Position numbers and translations under genes: made by a program. 51,360 nt of DNA from Gammaproteobacteria bacterium. Its GTDB lineage: Bacteria > Pseudomonadota > Gammaproteobacteria > Ga0077536. Shown here one piece after another: positions 1-8,211 of the stretch. The stretch lies in the NCBI GenBank assembly GCA_019747795.1, contig JAIEQK010000107.1, positions 1 through 51,360 of the forward strand. Direction: 5' to 3'. Position 1 is the stretch's first letter; each line of letters starts with the position of its first letter. The notes under the pieces are model-generated. The model was given only the letters and a program-made list of their open reading frames with translations. It had not been told where the DNA came from and did no database searches.

Positions 1-265
1 GAGACCGATCATGCGACACTGAACGCGGCTTGAGACCCAAGCCGATGACCGTCCATGGAAGCGGATCAACTTCACACTGTCGATTCGGTCTGATACACGA
101 GGCTCTCGGCCTGTCGCAATTGAAGTTCTGCGGCTAACGCTGCGTCGTATTGTTGAAGTGCCTGGGCGTGTCGAGCGTCGGCCTAGCGTAGTCGAGACCT
201 ACCTCAAAACCGGAAGAGAGCAGGGGTACCAGCGCGGCAAGCGCTAGCCGGCAAGCAGTGGACAT
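1..265 (-). pseudogene. NodT/OprM-type outer-membrane efflux factor, decayed
   Basis: Reading leftward from an ATG at 265, the protein has a signal sequence followed by GFEVGLDYARPTLDTP. This resembles the start of RND-pump outer-membrane lipoproteins, which read GCxVGPDYxRP, but the lipobox cysteine is replaced by Phe. The frame ends at a TAG after 43 residues. In another frame just downstream, AALAAELQLRQAESLVYQTE resembles the coiled channel region that normally lies a few hundred residues later. The gene has therefore lost an internal segment as well as its lipidation site. It is divergent from the TetR/RND remnant to its right, which fits an original divergent efflux locus. Confidence 0.6.
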
Positions 266-361
266 CGGGCGACTCCAGTATCGGTAAAGTCGAGAGGTGG
301 CCATGCTACGAGAAGGTCACTTTCTGTCAATCGTCACCTAAACCGGTCTATCTTCTCTCCC

Positions 362-847
362 ATGAACAACACCGCCATCGATGCGGGCCAGCGCGGCCTG
401 GCCGAACATGCCATCCGCGATCAGATGGTCGCGGCTGCCAACGACTGCGCTAGTCGGTACGGGCACGGTAAAACGACGGTTTCAAATCTCGCGACCGCCG
501 TTGGCTTTTCCAAAGCCTATGTCTACAAGTTCTTCGATTCGAAGCAGGCTATCGGCGAAGCGATCTGCGCCGCCAGCATCACTTCAGTGATCCTGATTGC
601 GCAGATAGATGAGAACCGGAAGTCGGGCATGACGCCCTTCGATGCGGTCCTCGAGGCGAAGGTGCAGGGTGCCTGACCGGTCATCCTGAGGGCGTTGGCG
701 GCAGTGTTCTGGGGACCTTTGGCATTCGCTTTGATTGGCGGCACCGTTTTGACTCTGCTTTTTCCTGTCACGTCTTTACGCTCTGTAGTTTCTTTTCGAG
801 CCAGAAGAGAAGGTCGCTGCGATGGGAAGCCCGAGCGTAGTGACTAG
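362..847 (+). pseudogene. TetR regulator head fused in frame to RND pump tail
   Basis: Residues 1 to about 72 are a TetR-type DNA-binding domain, with KTTVSNLATAVGFSKAYVYK as the helix-turn-helix and FFDSKQAIGEAI after it. From about residue 75 the same frame becomes the end of an RND (AcrB-like) pump: ILIAQIDENRKSGMTPFDAV, a TGA at 674-676, then PVILRALAAVFWGPLAFAL and IGGTVLTLLFP to a stop at 847. The usual order of such loci is regulator, adaptor, pump, so one deletion inside such an operon would give this joint. The TGA sits where pump homologues usually have Arg and the tail also has small losses, so the gene is dead as a transporter. A 104-residue product with an HTH but no ligand domain could still be made. 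Confidence 0.75.
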
Positions 848-888
848 CGGTCTTTGACTTGATGCATGAGAGAAACTTAATTGATCTC

Positions 889-1050
889 GACACACGGGTG
901 ACGAGGATCTTCCCGAATCCGGTAAGCTGCTTCCGATTGGTGCGCGCAATGTGTTCCGACGTCCAAAAGGCGTGGCTGGAAGAGCCTCGAAATTCGAACA
1001 TGGAGTTGCTCAAAGAGCAAAAGCAGGAGTTTGCGCGGCTCGCCTCATGA
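889..1050 (+). pseudogene. IS256-family transposase, C-terminal remnant
   Basis: The frame reads IFPNPVSCFRLVRAMCSDVQ, followed by WLEEPRNSNMELLKEQKQEF. This matches the C-terminal end of IS256-type (mutator) transposases, in which LRLVRAL.....WLE..RYLNM.LREHKK is characteristic. The catalytic DDE core is missing, so this is a scar. Upstream sequence back to the RND tail shows no more of the transposase. Confidence 0.6.
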
Positions 1051-1149
1051 GTTCTTGGTCCAGCCTCAGACCTGGTCCATTTCGCATTACGTGACGTACA
1101 AAACGACCGAGATGTATCGTTCGATTGGCCCAGCAGGCGAGAGCCGTAC

Positions 1150-1910
1150 TAGGCGGGGTGCCAGGCGTTTACAAATCCTCCCGCGTCCTACGGTTTCTGG
1201 CGAGACGCCCCGGCCATGTGGAGGCGGCGGGAGTGTGCCCGTTGCGCTTTAGCGCAAGGGGCATCCCTCGCTTCGCTCGGGACCGTCGCCGCCAAGCGGC
1301 GACGGCCTCGCCACGCTGGCGCGTGGCTCATGCTCGGGATTCGCTTGTTGCGAATCGCTCGGCCTTCGCTGTCGCGCAGGCCCGCAGGCCGACGGCCGGC
1401 GTCGTCGCATCGCCTCGCGATGCTCGTCGAACCCGGACGGTGCCTCGGTTAATCGGAGTACAAGACTGCCCGGCGGCGGGAGTGTGCCCGCTGCGCTTGG
1501 CGCGCAACGGGCATCCCTCGCTCCGCTCGGGACCGTCGCCGCGAAGCGGCGACGTCCTCGCCACGCTGGCGCGTGGCTCGTGGAACCCGGAACTGCGTCT
1601 GGGTTTGGCGTCGTTCGAGATTGTCCGGCGGCGGGAGTGCTCGCGATTCGCTTGGTGCGATTCGCTCGGCCTTCGCTGCGCTCAGGCCCGCCGGCGAAGC
1701 CGGCGTCGTCGCCTCGCTTTGCGAGGCTCGTCGAACCCGGAGGGTGCCTGGGGTAATCGGAGTACAAGACTGACCGGCGGCGGGAGTGCTCGCGATTCGC
1801 TTGTTGCGAATCGCTCGGCCTTCGCTAGCGCTCAGGCCCGCCGGCCTTTGGCCGGCGTCGTCGCATCGCTCCGCGATGCTCCTCGAACCCGGAACGCGTT
1901 TCTTTCCACC
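1150..1910. repeat. Tandem palindrome-rich repeat array (about four units)
   Basis: Units of about 140-150 bp (the first one longer) begin with GGCGGCGGGAGTG near 1222, 1475, 1627 and 1776, and most end with CTCGTCGAACCCGGA or a close variant. Each unit is a string of short inverted repeats, such as GTCGCCGCGAAGCGGCGAC and GCGATTCGCTTGTTGCGAAT. A separate direct repeat, TAATCGGAGTACAAGACTG, occurs at 1450 and 1754 between units. Long frames cross the array on both strands, but their Arg/Ala/Pro-rich translations reflect base composition only. The last unit stops exactly at the 68-bp palindrome. Confidence 0.7.
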
Positions 1911-1978
1911 CCGCCGCCTCCACCATAAACAAGAAAGCCGCCCTAGGGCGGCTTTCTTGTTTATGGTGGAGGCGGCGG
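1911..1978. repeat. 68-bp perfect palindrome
   Basis: Positions 1911-1944 are the exact reverse complement of 1945-1978, with no spacer. The centre is GCCGCCCTAGGGCGGC, and each arm ends outward in CCGCCTCCACCA or its complement. The inner part, AAGAAAGCCGCC with its complement and TTTCTTG, looks like a rho-independent terminator that works in both directions. Symmetry stops abruptly at both ends. Confidence 0.9.
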
Positions 1979-1996
1979 CAATTGAACTCGTTGCCG
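1964..1996 (-). other. tmRNA 3'-end-like fragment, probable att remnant
   Basis: On the minus strand the sequence reads GAGTTCAATTGCCGCCGCC and then TCCACCA, followed by a terminator-like stem. Bacterial tmRNA commonly ends in GGGTTCAATTCCCGCCGCCTCCACCA. The T-loop (TTCAATT) and acceptor end match but the T-stem does not pair properly. No tag-peptide region or 5' half is nearby, so this is not a working ssrA gene. A recombined attachment site left by an island that uses ssrA as its target is the simplest reading. Confidence 0.5.
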
Positions 1997-2046
1997 CAAA
2001 CAGTCGAGTTTCATAGGAAAAATCGACACGAGCTCTGTTCGCTTTA

Positions 2047-2073
2047 TCGAAAATACCCCCAAGAATACCCCCT
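2047..2073. other. AATACCCCC tandem motif, probable integrase arm site
   Basis: TCGAAAATACCCCCAAGAAT is followed by a second ACCCCCT, giving two head-to-tail copies of AATACCCCC about 70 bp inside the tmRNA-like end. Such tandem AATACCCCC blocks are common between tRNA/tmRNA attachment sites and the integrase genes of proteobacterial islands. No integrase gene follows. A second block with the same spacing lies near 7920. Confidence 0.4.
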
Positions 2074-2187
2074 AAATTTCCGGTGCCGTGACGCGATTAT
2101 TGTCGGAGCGAAAAGCCTGTTGGCACCCGAGCATGGTTTGGATTTTTTGTGCTCTGTTCAGCTGGTTGGATGAATTTATGTGGCGCT

Positions 2188-2348
2188 TGTTGGCGCCGGC
2201 CTCAAATTGAGCCACCGCGCCGGCGTTGCAGTGAGCCAGATAATTTGGGGAGATTTTCAAGGGCGACTCGGTCTGTGAGCGGGCCGGACTGACTCACCTT
2301 AATGTCGGCGCGCTACTGGGAAATGGCTCACTTACGCTGGCGCCACTT
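2188..2348 (-). mobile_element. Mini-IS21-like element, copy A
   Basis: The element starts TGTTGGCGCCGG and closes with GGCGCCA. TGAGCCA-type repeats lie near both ends (TGAGCCAC at 2208, TGAGCCAG at 2232, TGGCTCAC at 2324). It is the reverse orientation of the 20699 copy: its first half is close to the reverse complement of that copy's second half. The right terminus is degenerate (ACTT in place of AACA). It has no coding capacity. Confidence 0.75.
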
Positions 2349-2502
2349 GGTTACCCTCTGGGCATGATGGCGGGCGCTACCGTGCTGGCCTTGCTTGTGG
2401 GTCGACGCAATTTTAGAACTGGTTTTCGATAGCTACAATGCGGTCTGTTGCTCACCCGCGTGTTGCTCGGGTGCTCTGGCGATTTTGCGTTTACTGAACA
2501 CC

Positions 2503-2526
2503 GGTGCGGCACGCTGACGCCGCACC
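2503..2526. terminator. Hairpin beyond the alcohol dehydrogenase stop
   Basis: GGTGCGGC and GCCGCACC form a perfect 8-bp stem around an 8-base loop, 37 bp beyond the stop codon of the minus-strand dehydrogenase. There is no T-run on the transcript side, so intrinsic termination is uncertain. The rest of 2349-2562 shows no gene. Confidence 0.35.
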
Positions 2527-2562
2527 CGTATTATCTTCGTTAACGCCTTTACGCAGTATTCA

Positions 2563-4641
2563 TTATTTTGTTGCCGTCACACTCGCCCGTGCCTGCTGGC
2601 GGATGTAGTGGAACAGGCCATTAATATCCTCGTCGGTAAGCTCACCAAAGCGCGGCATACCATTCGCGAGTTTTGCGCCTTTCACCACGACTTCCTTAAG
2701 TGCTACAGGGTTTGTCGCGATTGGCGACTCGCGTAGATCGGGTCCGATGCCACCAGCGACCGCGCCGGTACCATGGCACCACACGCAGGACTTCGCGAAC
2801 CGATCGTTGCCCTTGTCGGCCAGCTTGGCGTCGATTTTGAGGTCTGGAACGTCCACCGGAACGGCGAAAGCCGGCGGCGGCGAAGGTGGCATGGCAGCTT
2901 TGCCATCCAGCGAGAAGGTAAACAAGCGACGTGGATGGACTTTGTATTTCCAGCCGTGCTGCGCGGCCAGGGAGCCAAGCATCCCGCCACTACCACCCCA
3001 ACCGACCAGCACCGAGACATATTGTTTGCCATCGACGGTGTAGGTGATAGGCGCGGCCGAGATACCCGAGCCGACATTTACCTGCCACAACTTTTCGCCG
3101 GTCGTGGCATTAAAAGCGTGGAAGTTCCCGTCGGCCATACCTTCAAACACCAGATTGCCCTTGGTCGTCATGGTGCCGGCATTCCAGTTGGATGGCAGCG
3201 GCTGCTCCCATATTTTTTTCTGCTTGACCGGGTCCCAGGCCAGCAACGATCCAGAGCCGGCGTCTTTGGGCGTGTCCGCCTTAGCGAACTCAACACCCGA
3301 ATCAAAATTAAAATGGGGCGACTTCCAGCCCGCCAGATCCATGCCCTTGTCTTTAAATACACCCGCCATTTCGATGGCCGGAATGTAGGTCAGGCCAGTG
3401 TTGGGGTTGTAAGACATGGGATGCCAGCTGTGGGCGCCAAAAGGGCTGGGCCACACGGTTTCTTCGCCATCCTCGTAACGCGCGCCCTTTACTTCCACCG
3501 GCCGGCCGGTTTTCAGATCGATGCGCTCGGCCCAAGTGGCCTTGGCGAATTTTTCTGCCGACAGCAGCTCGCCATTGGCGCGATTGATGACGTAGAAAAA
3601 ACCATTCTTGGGAGCATGCAGAATGGCTTTGACGGTCTGCCCGCCGTACTGCACGTCGGCCAGCACGATGTCCATATTGGAGGTGTAATCCCAGGTCTCG
3701 CCGGGATTGGTCTGGTAATGCCATTTGTATTCGCCGCTATCGGCGTCGAGTGCAATGATGGAGCACAGGAACAGATTGTCGCCACCGCCGGGGCTGCGGA
3801 TCTTCTGGTTCCAGGGCGAGCCATTGCCGGTGCCGATATAAACGGTGTTGAATTCCGGATCGTAGGTGATGCCGTTCCAGGCATTACCACCGCCGCCGTG
3901 TTTCCACCACTCACCGGTCCAGCTCTTGGCTGCCATCTCCATGGCTTTGTTCTCGAAGCCGTCAGCTGGATTGCCCGGCACGATGTAGAAGCGCCAAACC
4001 TGTTTGCCGGTTTCGACATCGTAAGCCGTCACATAACCGCGCGCCGCTTCGTGCTCGGTGCCGCCATTGCCGATGATGACCTTGTCGCGAAATACTTTTG
4101 GCGCGCCGGTGATGTAGTAAGAGCGGCGGGGATCGATGGTCATGGTTTCCCACAACATCTTGCCGGTCTTGGCATCGAGAGCCACCAGCCGGCCATCCAC
4201 CGTGGTGATGATCAACTTACCTTTGTAAAACGCCGGACCGCGGTTGGTGTCCCACATGATGCGCAGACGATCACCGGCATGTTCGATCACCTTGGGGTCG
4301 TACTCCCACAGCACTTTGCCAGTGCGCGCATCAACCGCGCGGGTATAGCTGTAACTGCCGGTAAAATAGATCACGCCATCGATGGCCAAGGGTGTGCTGA
4401 TCAGGGAACGTTCCTTAGGCAGGTCCAGCGCCCATTGAATGCCGAGCTTTTTAACATTGTCGACATTGATCTGATCGAGCGGGCTGTAGCGCGTTTCACT
4501 GCTGGTGCGGCCATAGGCGGCCCAGTTCGAACCGTCGCCATCGGTGCTGAGATATTTATCGTCAACCACGGTGTCGGCGGCCCACACTCCTGCCCCGCTC
4601 AATGCGAGTAACGTCGCCAGTGCCCAAACGACATGCTTCAT
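2563..4641 (-). CDS. PQQ-dependent quinohemoprotein alcohol dehydrogenase
   Basis: This is a 692-residue periplasmic enzyme of the methanol/ethanol dehydrogenase family with a fused cytochrome c. It would oxidise alcohols and pass electrons from PQQ to its own heme. The ATG at 4641 is preferred because AGGGGAGCAGG lies just upstream and a signal peptide (residues 1 to about 22) follows. An eight-bladed propeller with W-motif repeats such as LDAKTGKMLWE spans about 30-580. The WDYTS Asp (318) is the probable catalytic base. The C-terminal domain has heme motif CVWCH (619-623) and a probable axial Met in GMPRF (662). The region that carries the vicinal disulfide in most relatives reads RIMWDTNRG (127-135), so the Cys-Cys pair is absent. 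No PQQ synthesis genes or separate cytochrome lie beside it. It is one of the few fully intact genes in the left third. Confidence 0.95.
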   Translation of the reverse strand: MKHVVWALATLLALSGAGVWAADTVVDDKYLSTDGDGSNWAAYGRTSSETRYSPLDQINVDNVKKLGIQWALDLPKERSLISTPLAIDGVIYFTGSYSYTRAVDARTGKVLWEYDPKVIEHAGDRLRIMWDTNRGPAFYKGKLIITTVDGRLVALDAKTGKMLWETMTIDPRRSYYITGAPKVFRDKVIIGNGGTEHEAARGYVTAYDVETGKQVWRFYIVPGNPADGFENKAMEMAAKSWTGEWWKHGGGGNAWNGITYDPEFNTVYIGTGNGSPWNQKIRSPGGGDNLFLCSIIALDADSGEYKWHYQTNPGETWDYTSNMDIVLADVQYGGQTVKAILHAPKNGFFYVINRANGELLSAEKFAKATWAERIDLKTGRPVEVKGARYEDGEETVWPSPFGAHSWHPMSYNPNTGLTYIPAIEMAGVFKDKGMDLAGWKSPHFNFDSGVEFAKADTPKDAGSGSLLAWDPVKQKKIWEQPLPSNWNAGTMTTKGNLVFEGMADGNFHAFNATTGEKLWQVNVGSGISAAPITYTVDGKQYVSVLVGWGGSGGMLGSLAAQHGWKYKVHPRRLFTFSLDGKAAMPPSPPPAFAVPVDVPDLKIDAKLADKGNDRFAKSCVWCHGTGAVAGGIGPDLRESPIATNPVALKEVVVKGAKLANGMPRFGELTDEDINGLFHYIRQQARASVTATK

Positions 4642-5010
4642 ACCTGCTCCCCTGATTTTATGTTTTGCGCCCGCTGCCTTGCCCAACAGTCCCGTTGTGC
4701 AAAGCAGCGCGAACTTGTGTGCCGGGTAAAACCACAAGCACGGCCATTGTGCAGGGCTGTGGTGTTTTCGTCATTCCCAATTCGATCGGCTAGTCTGAGC
4801 AGACCGTACTAAGCTACAAACATCACGCAACGCACCATCGCCAACGTCGGCGTCGATGAACGAGGTGAGCCTATCGCCCAACTTGATTGTGGGCATGCAC
4901 AACACGCGCGCCATGAGCCACCCTTCCGGTTGAGACCCAGGGTGCTCACTGCCGAATGCAGGGCCAACATGTTAGGGACGGTTCGGGGTTGTCTGCGCTG
5001 TGCAGGCCTG
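4642..5010. other. Gene-free stretch
   Basis: Apart from the dehydrogenase leader just left of 4700, I see no credible coding sequence, RNA gene or repeat here. Long frames antisense to the dehydrogenase end at its 5' side and have no independent support. Confidence 0.5.
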
Positions 5011-5133
5011 GAATGGCCTGATGATTTTGTCGCCTATAAACGCACACCGCTATTCGACACGCAGAGCGTGCCTGTGGGTCTATTGCGTGACCATGCCACC
5101 CAGCGCGGCGTGGCGAGCATAGGGAGCATTTGA
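5011..5133 (+). pseudogene. DUF1971 (tellurite-resistance-type cupin) fragment
   Basis: The frame EWPDDFVAYKRTPLFDTQ, followed by VPVGLLRDHATQRGV, matches the start of the DUF1971 cupin domain. That domain is known in TehB-type methyltransferases and in small stand-alone proteins, where it reads YKRTPVF...IPAGLLRDHxTKAGVWG. Homology stops at the GV where Trp and the rest of the beta-barrel should follow. The open frame ends about 8 residues later, so only about a third of the domain remains. Confidence 0.5.
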
Positions 5134-5202
5134 TCGATTCGTTGTATCTTGAACTCATCTTCGACCACCTTGTTAGAGGCGACTACTATCCCGACACAGG
5201 GG

Positions 5203-5710
5203 GAAGCTGGACTCGAACTTCCATCCGGACGCTTATGGGTCCCGGCCGGGGAAGTCAGCGAAGCAAGCCGTGGTGACTACGCGTGAACGCTGCTGGCGAT
5301 ATGACTGGGTGGTGGAGTTTGATATCAAGGCGGCCTTCGATCAGATAGATCACGGGCTGCTGATGAAGGCGGTACGCACCCACATCAAGGAAGACTGGAT
5401 TGTTCTGCACACCGAACGGTGGCTGGTTGCGCCGTTCGAAACGGGGGGTGGCGTGCGCGTTCCACGCGACCGCGGCACTCCGCAGGGCGGCGTGATCAGT
5501 CCCATCCTGATGAACCTGTTCATGCACTACGCATTCGACACGTGGATGCAACGCACCAGCCCAAACTGTCCATTCGCACGCTACGCAGACGACGCGGTGG
5601 TTCACTGCCGCAGTCTGAAGCAGGCGGAGTAGGTGAGGCGGTCCATCGCGCCACGGTTGGCGGACTGTCGGTTGACAATGCATCCTAAGAAATCGAAGGT
5701 CGTGTATTGC
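5203..5710 (+). pseudogene. Group II intron reverse transcriptase/maturase fragment
   Basis: The reading runs from FHPDAYGSRPGKS through RYDWVVEFDIKAAFDQIDH, RGTPQGGVISPILMN and the active-site FARYADDAVVHC to LTMHPKKSKVVYC. These are RT domains in the order usual for bacterial group II introns. The finger tip, X/maturase domain and endonuclease domain are missing. An in-frame TAG at 5630-5632 falls where relatives usually have Glu. The 3' end runs directly into an IS5-type transposase remnant. No intron RNA domain V was recognised, so it is a dead fragment. Confidence 0.8.
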
Positions 5711-5711
5711 C

Positions 5712-6008
5712 ATGACCAATCGTCGTTGCCGTGGCCAGGGCGTGGTCGACGAAGTGGAGCGGGCGAAGAACAAGACCAAATCCCGTGTCCGGGCCAAGGT
5801 CGAACATCCGTTCCTGGTCATCAAAGAGATCTTCGGTTTCGCGAAGACGCGATATATGGGCCTCGAAAAGAACGCACACCGACTGTTCGTGACGTGCGAG
5901 TTGGCCAATCTGTATATGGTTAGGCGCCAGCTGTTGCGGATCTCGCAGGCGAGATCTGCCCGTCGTACCGCTCGGGCGCTCAACATGGCGCAATGGGCGG
6001 CGCGATAG
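5712..6008 (+). pseudogene. IS5-family transposase, C-terminal fragment
   Basis: The 98-residue frame contains KTKSRVRAKVEHPFLVIKEI, FGFAKTRYMGLEKN and ANLYMVRRQLL. This is the conserved C-terminal end of IS5-group DDE transposases, including the Glu of the final catalytic motif in the KVEHPF region. The N-terminal two thirds and both terminal repeats are absent. The fragment begins at the end of the RT remnant, so one insertion or deletion probably joined them. Confidence 0.7.
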
Positions 6009-6149
6009 GCACCAGACACGGCCGATTTCGCTACTTTCACCATCAATAACGGATCTCGCGCGACAGACAGACAACTAAATCAGAGTTTCCTTAGCAAATC
6101 GGTACACAGGACGCGCGCTATCAGATACGTAGTCCCTCACAACTGGCCG

Positions 6150-6866
6150 GCCATGGCAAGCGCGCGATGTTCGAATACAACCCGATGGCCCTCTAGCCCA
6201 GTGATCCGGAACGCGTCTACCGTGCGTTTAGCATGGGCCCGCTGCTCGATGTTTTATGCTGTACGAGCGCAGCTATCGCGGCCCCAATAGCGCCAATCGT
6301 CAAACGACCCTGGACGCTGACGCGACTTTTGCTCGGAAATACGCAGCTGATCTGGTTGAAGCAGGCGCTGCGTGGTTCGAAGGCAATCTGGAAGATCATC
6401 GTAAGTGGTATGCCGCTGTCTTTGGTGATCCCGGATCTGAATCCCGACGTGCCACCGGGCAGCTTTGAAGCATGGGCAAATGGTGATGGCTGCGGCCCAG
6501 TGGTCGCCAATTGGAAATGGCCGACCTGCTCAGTTTTATCAGGCGCTAGGATATTCGTAATGTGGTGTGGGTGAGAGACGACGTGCATCACGCCTCGGCT
6601 ACCCACTACCAGCCGCAGCGGGCGAAGTTCAGCGACTTCAAACCGTTTTGGGAATTTGTCGGCGGCCCGGTGAATGCCGGCACCTTCGGCCCGGAAGTGA
6701 AATTCACGAGTCTACCGGCGGGCACCGCGCCCAATCGTCCATCGAGCGATGGTTTGCAGTTTTTTGGCATCGGCCGTGTGGATGCTCAGCAATGGAGTTT
6801 GACGATGTCGCTGCACGACGTGAGTGGCAAAAATTTTCTAAGGTGGAGCTGCGGGTTGAGAGCTGA
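6150..6866 (+). pseudogene. PhoD-type alkaline phosphatase, C-terminal half, frameshifted
   Basis: Pieces in different frames join into one PhoD-like sequence: AMFEYNPM, a TAG, DPERVYRAFSMGPLLDV, YRGPNSANRQTTLDAD, MPLSLVIPDLNPDVPPGSFE, then DDVHHASATHYQPQRAKF, SDFKPFWEFVGGPVNAGTF and SSDGLQFFGIG. The final residues KFSKVELRVES lie in yet another frame. At least three frameshifts and one stop are needed, and the N-terminal half with most metal ligands is absent. Intact relatives are secreted phosphomonoesterases or diesterases. Confidence 0.75.
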
Positions 6867-6951
6867 CGATGACACAATGCGTGCACGTCTGCGGCGCATT
6901 ATACTCAGGCTTCGGGATGCCTTTGCCTAAAACATTGCGAGGAGATCGATC

Positions 6952-7629
6952 ATGAAACTTTATGAGTGGGATTTTGCGCCCAACTGCCGGCGTGTGCGAA
7001 TGTACCTCATCGAAAAAGGTATAGATGTGCCTAAGGTTGAATGTATAACGCCTGCGATTGTGTTGAAGGAACAATTCGCGCAGCAATATTCGCATTATAT
7101 GGTGCCGATGCTTGAGCTCGACGATGGCACCCAGCTGGGTGAAGCCTTGGGCATTTGGCATTACTTCGAAGCATTACATCCCGAACCACCGCTGATGGGC
7201 ACGACGCCGGTTGAGAAGGCCATGGTCAGTGCGTGGGAACGTCGGGCCTACGACGAGGGCCTGATCGGCCATGCGGAGATCTTCCGTAACCAGCATCCGA
7301 ATTTTGTTGATCGCGGTTTGCCTGGGCACAGACAAGCAGTACCGCAGATCCCGGCTTTGATCGAACGTGGCAAATTGCGCGTCGAGCGTTTTCACCAGAA
7401 GTTCAACCAGCAACTCGCGAACAATGAGTTCGTCGCGGGTGCGCGGTTTTCAATCGCGGATATCACCATGGTCACGGTCTGCGATTTTGGACATGCTTTG
7501 CAGATGGCCATCCCGGCGGACGCGCCCCATGTGCAACGTTGGTATGACGAGATGCAGAAGCGACCAAGTGTGGTCAACAGCCGGCCTACGCACATGCCCG
7601 ATGGTTCACCGATGACGGCGGCGGCATAG
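6952..7629 (+). CDS. Glutathione S-transferase family protein
   Basis: This 225-residue cytosolic GST-fold protein has an N-terminal thioredoxin domain (1 to about 80, with APNCRRVRMYL, the cis-Pro in HYMVPML and a glutathione-gamma-glutamyl site around GEALGI). A helical C-terminal domain contains FSIADITMVTVCDF, the family's N-capping Asp motif. The start is set by GGAG seven bases upstream of the ATG. It would conjugate glutathione to electrophiles or act in a degradation pathway; the substrate is unknown. It stands alone between pseudogenes and is one of five GST-type genes in the window. Confidence 0.9.
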   Translation: MKLYEWDFAPNCRRVRMYLIEKGIDVPKVECITPAIVLKEQFAQQYSHYMVPMLELDDGTQLGEALGIWHYFEALHPEPPLMGTTPVEKAMVSAWERRAYDEGLIGHAEIFRNQHPNFVDRGLPGHRQAVPQIPALIERGKLRVERFHQKFNQQLANNEFVAGARFSIADITMVTVCDFGHALQMAIPADAPHVQRWYDEMQKRPSVVNSRPTHMPDGSPMTAAA

Positions 7630-7851
7630 CCATTGCCCCTCACTTTCGCCCTCGCCCCAGGGAGAGGACTGGGATGAAGGGGAACGATCCCTGATCACCT
7701 CGCACCCAGGCCGCCCCCGCCCATCGACGAAGCTCGCCACCTATACTCTTACCCCGCGCGGATAGGAACTAAAACCGCCCGCTTAGACGCATAGCGAGGG
7801 CCGTCGGGGGTAGGTTCGAGCGCCGTCGAGAGGAATGAGCGCGCGGCGGAG

Positions 7852-7943
7852 ATTGAACCGAATGCAAAAAATGCCTGTTTTTTTGTGAGGAATGCCAATT
7901 TCTTTCGGTTCGCGAATTCGAAAATACCCCCAGAAGCCCCCCC
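7852..7943. other. Second ATTGAAC/AATACCCCC attachment-like arm
   Basis: GGCGGAGATTGAACCG (ending 7860) is followed 60 bp later by TTCGAAAATACCCCCAGAAG and CCCCCC. The layout copies the 1978-2073 locus (GGCGGCAATTGAACTC, then TCGAAAATACCCCCA), including the roughly 70-bp spacing. It is probably an attachment arm from a related tyrosine-recombinase element. The surrounding gene-free interval (7630-8211) also holds a palindromic CCCCTCACTTTCG...GAAGGGG element at 7645-7681 and no recognisable gene. Confidence 0.35.
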
Positions 7944-8211
7944 GCGATTGACATCTCCAACATCATGTCTAATCGGATGCTAGCTCCGGCTTCTTGCGGT
8001 CGTTTTGGCGGGTGAGGGTATAGCAGGTTGGCATCTCAGAAGAGTCGAGTCTTCGGCGGCGACCGACGCGACTGCCACTTCTAAGTCCTTTACGACGGAA
8101 AGATCGATTGTAAAGTGCGAACCTGTGCTCAATAAATTTGGTCCGGTCCCCAAGAGTCTTTCATATTGCAGTGCGAGGCTTGTGGTACCCAAATTTAACC
8201 GAGGGTAAGCC

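Noticed and set aside
674-676. TGA in the TetR/RND fusion as another selenocysteine codon
   Set aside because: It replaces a position that is usually Arg in RND pumps, not Cys, and the following pump segment has lost residues.
1150-1910. CRISPR array
   Set aside because: Units are about 150 bp of related sequence, without short constant repeats and unique spacers; no cas gene is in the window.
1125-1928. 267-residue open frame across the repeat array
   Set aside because: Its Arg/Ala/Pro-rich translation repeats with the DNA units and no ribosome site or family is seen; both strands show equal openness.
2773-4611. 612-residue plus-strand open frame
   Set aside because: It is wholly antisense to the well-supported PQQ dehydrogenase and arises from GC-rich third positions.
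5203-5710. Reverse transcriptase as part of a retron, DGR or defence system
   Set aside because: The motif set (WVVEFDIKAAFDQIDH, RYADDAVVHC) matches group II intron maturases, and no template/variable repeat or retron RNA is nearby.
7740-7870. Degenerate tRNA gene on the minus strand
   Set aside because: Only a T-loop-like segment is present; no anticodon arm or acceptor stem can be drawn.
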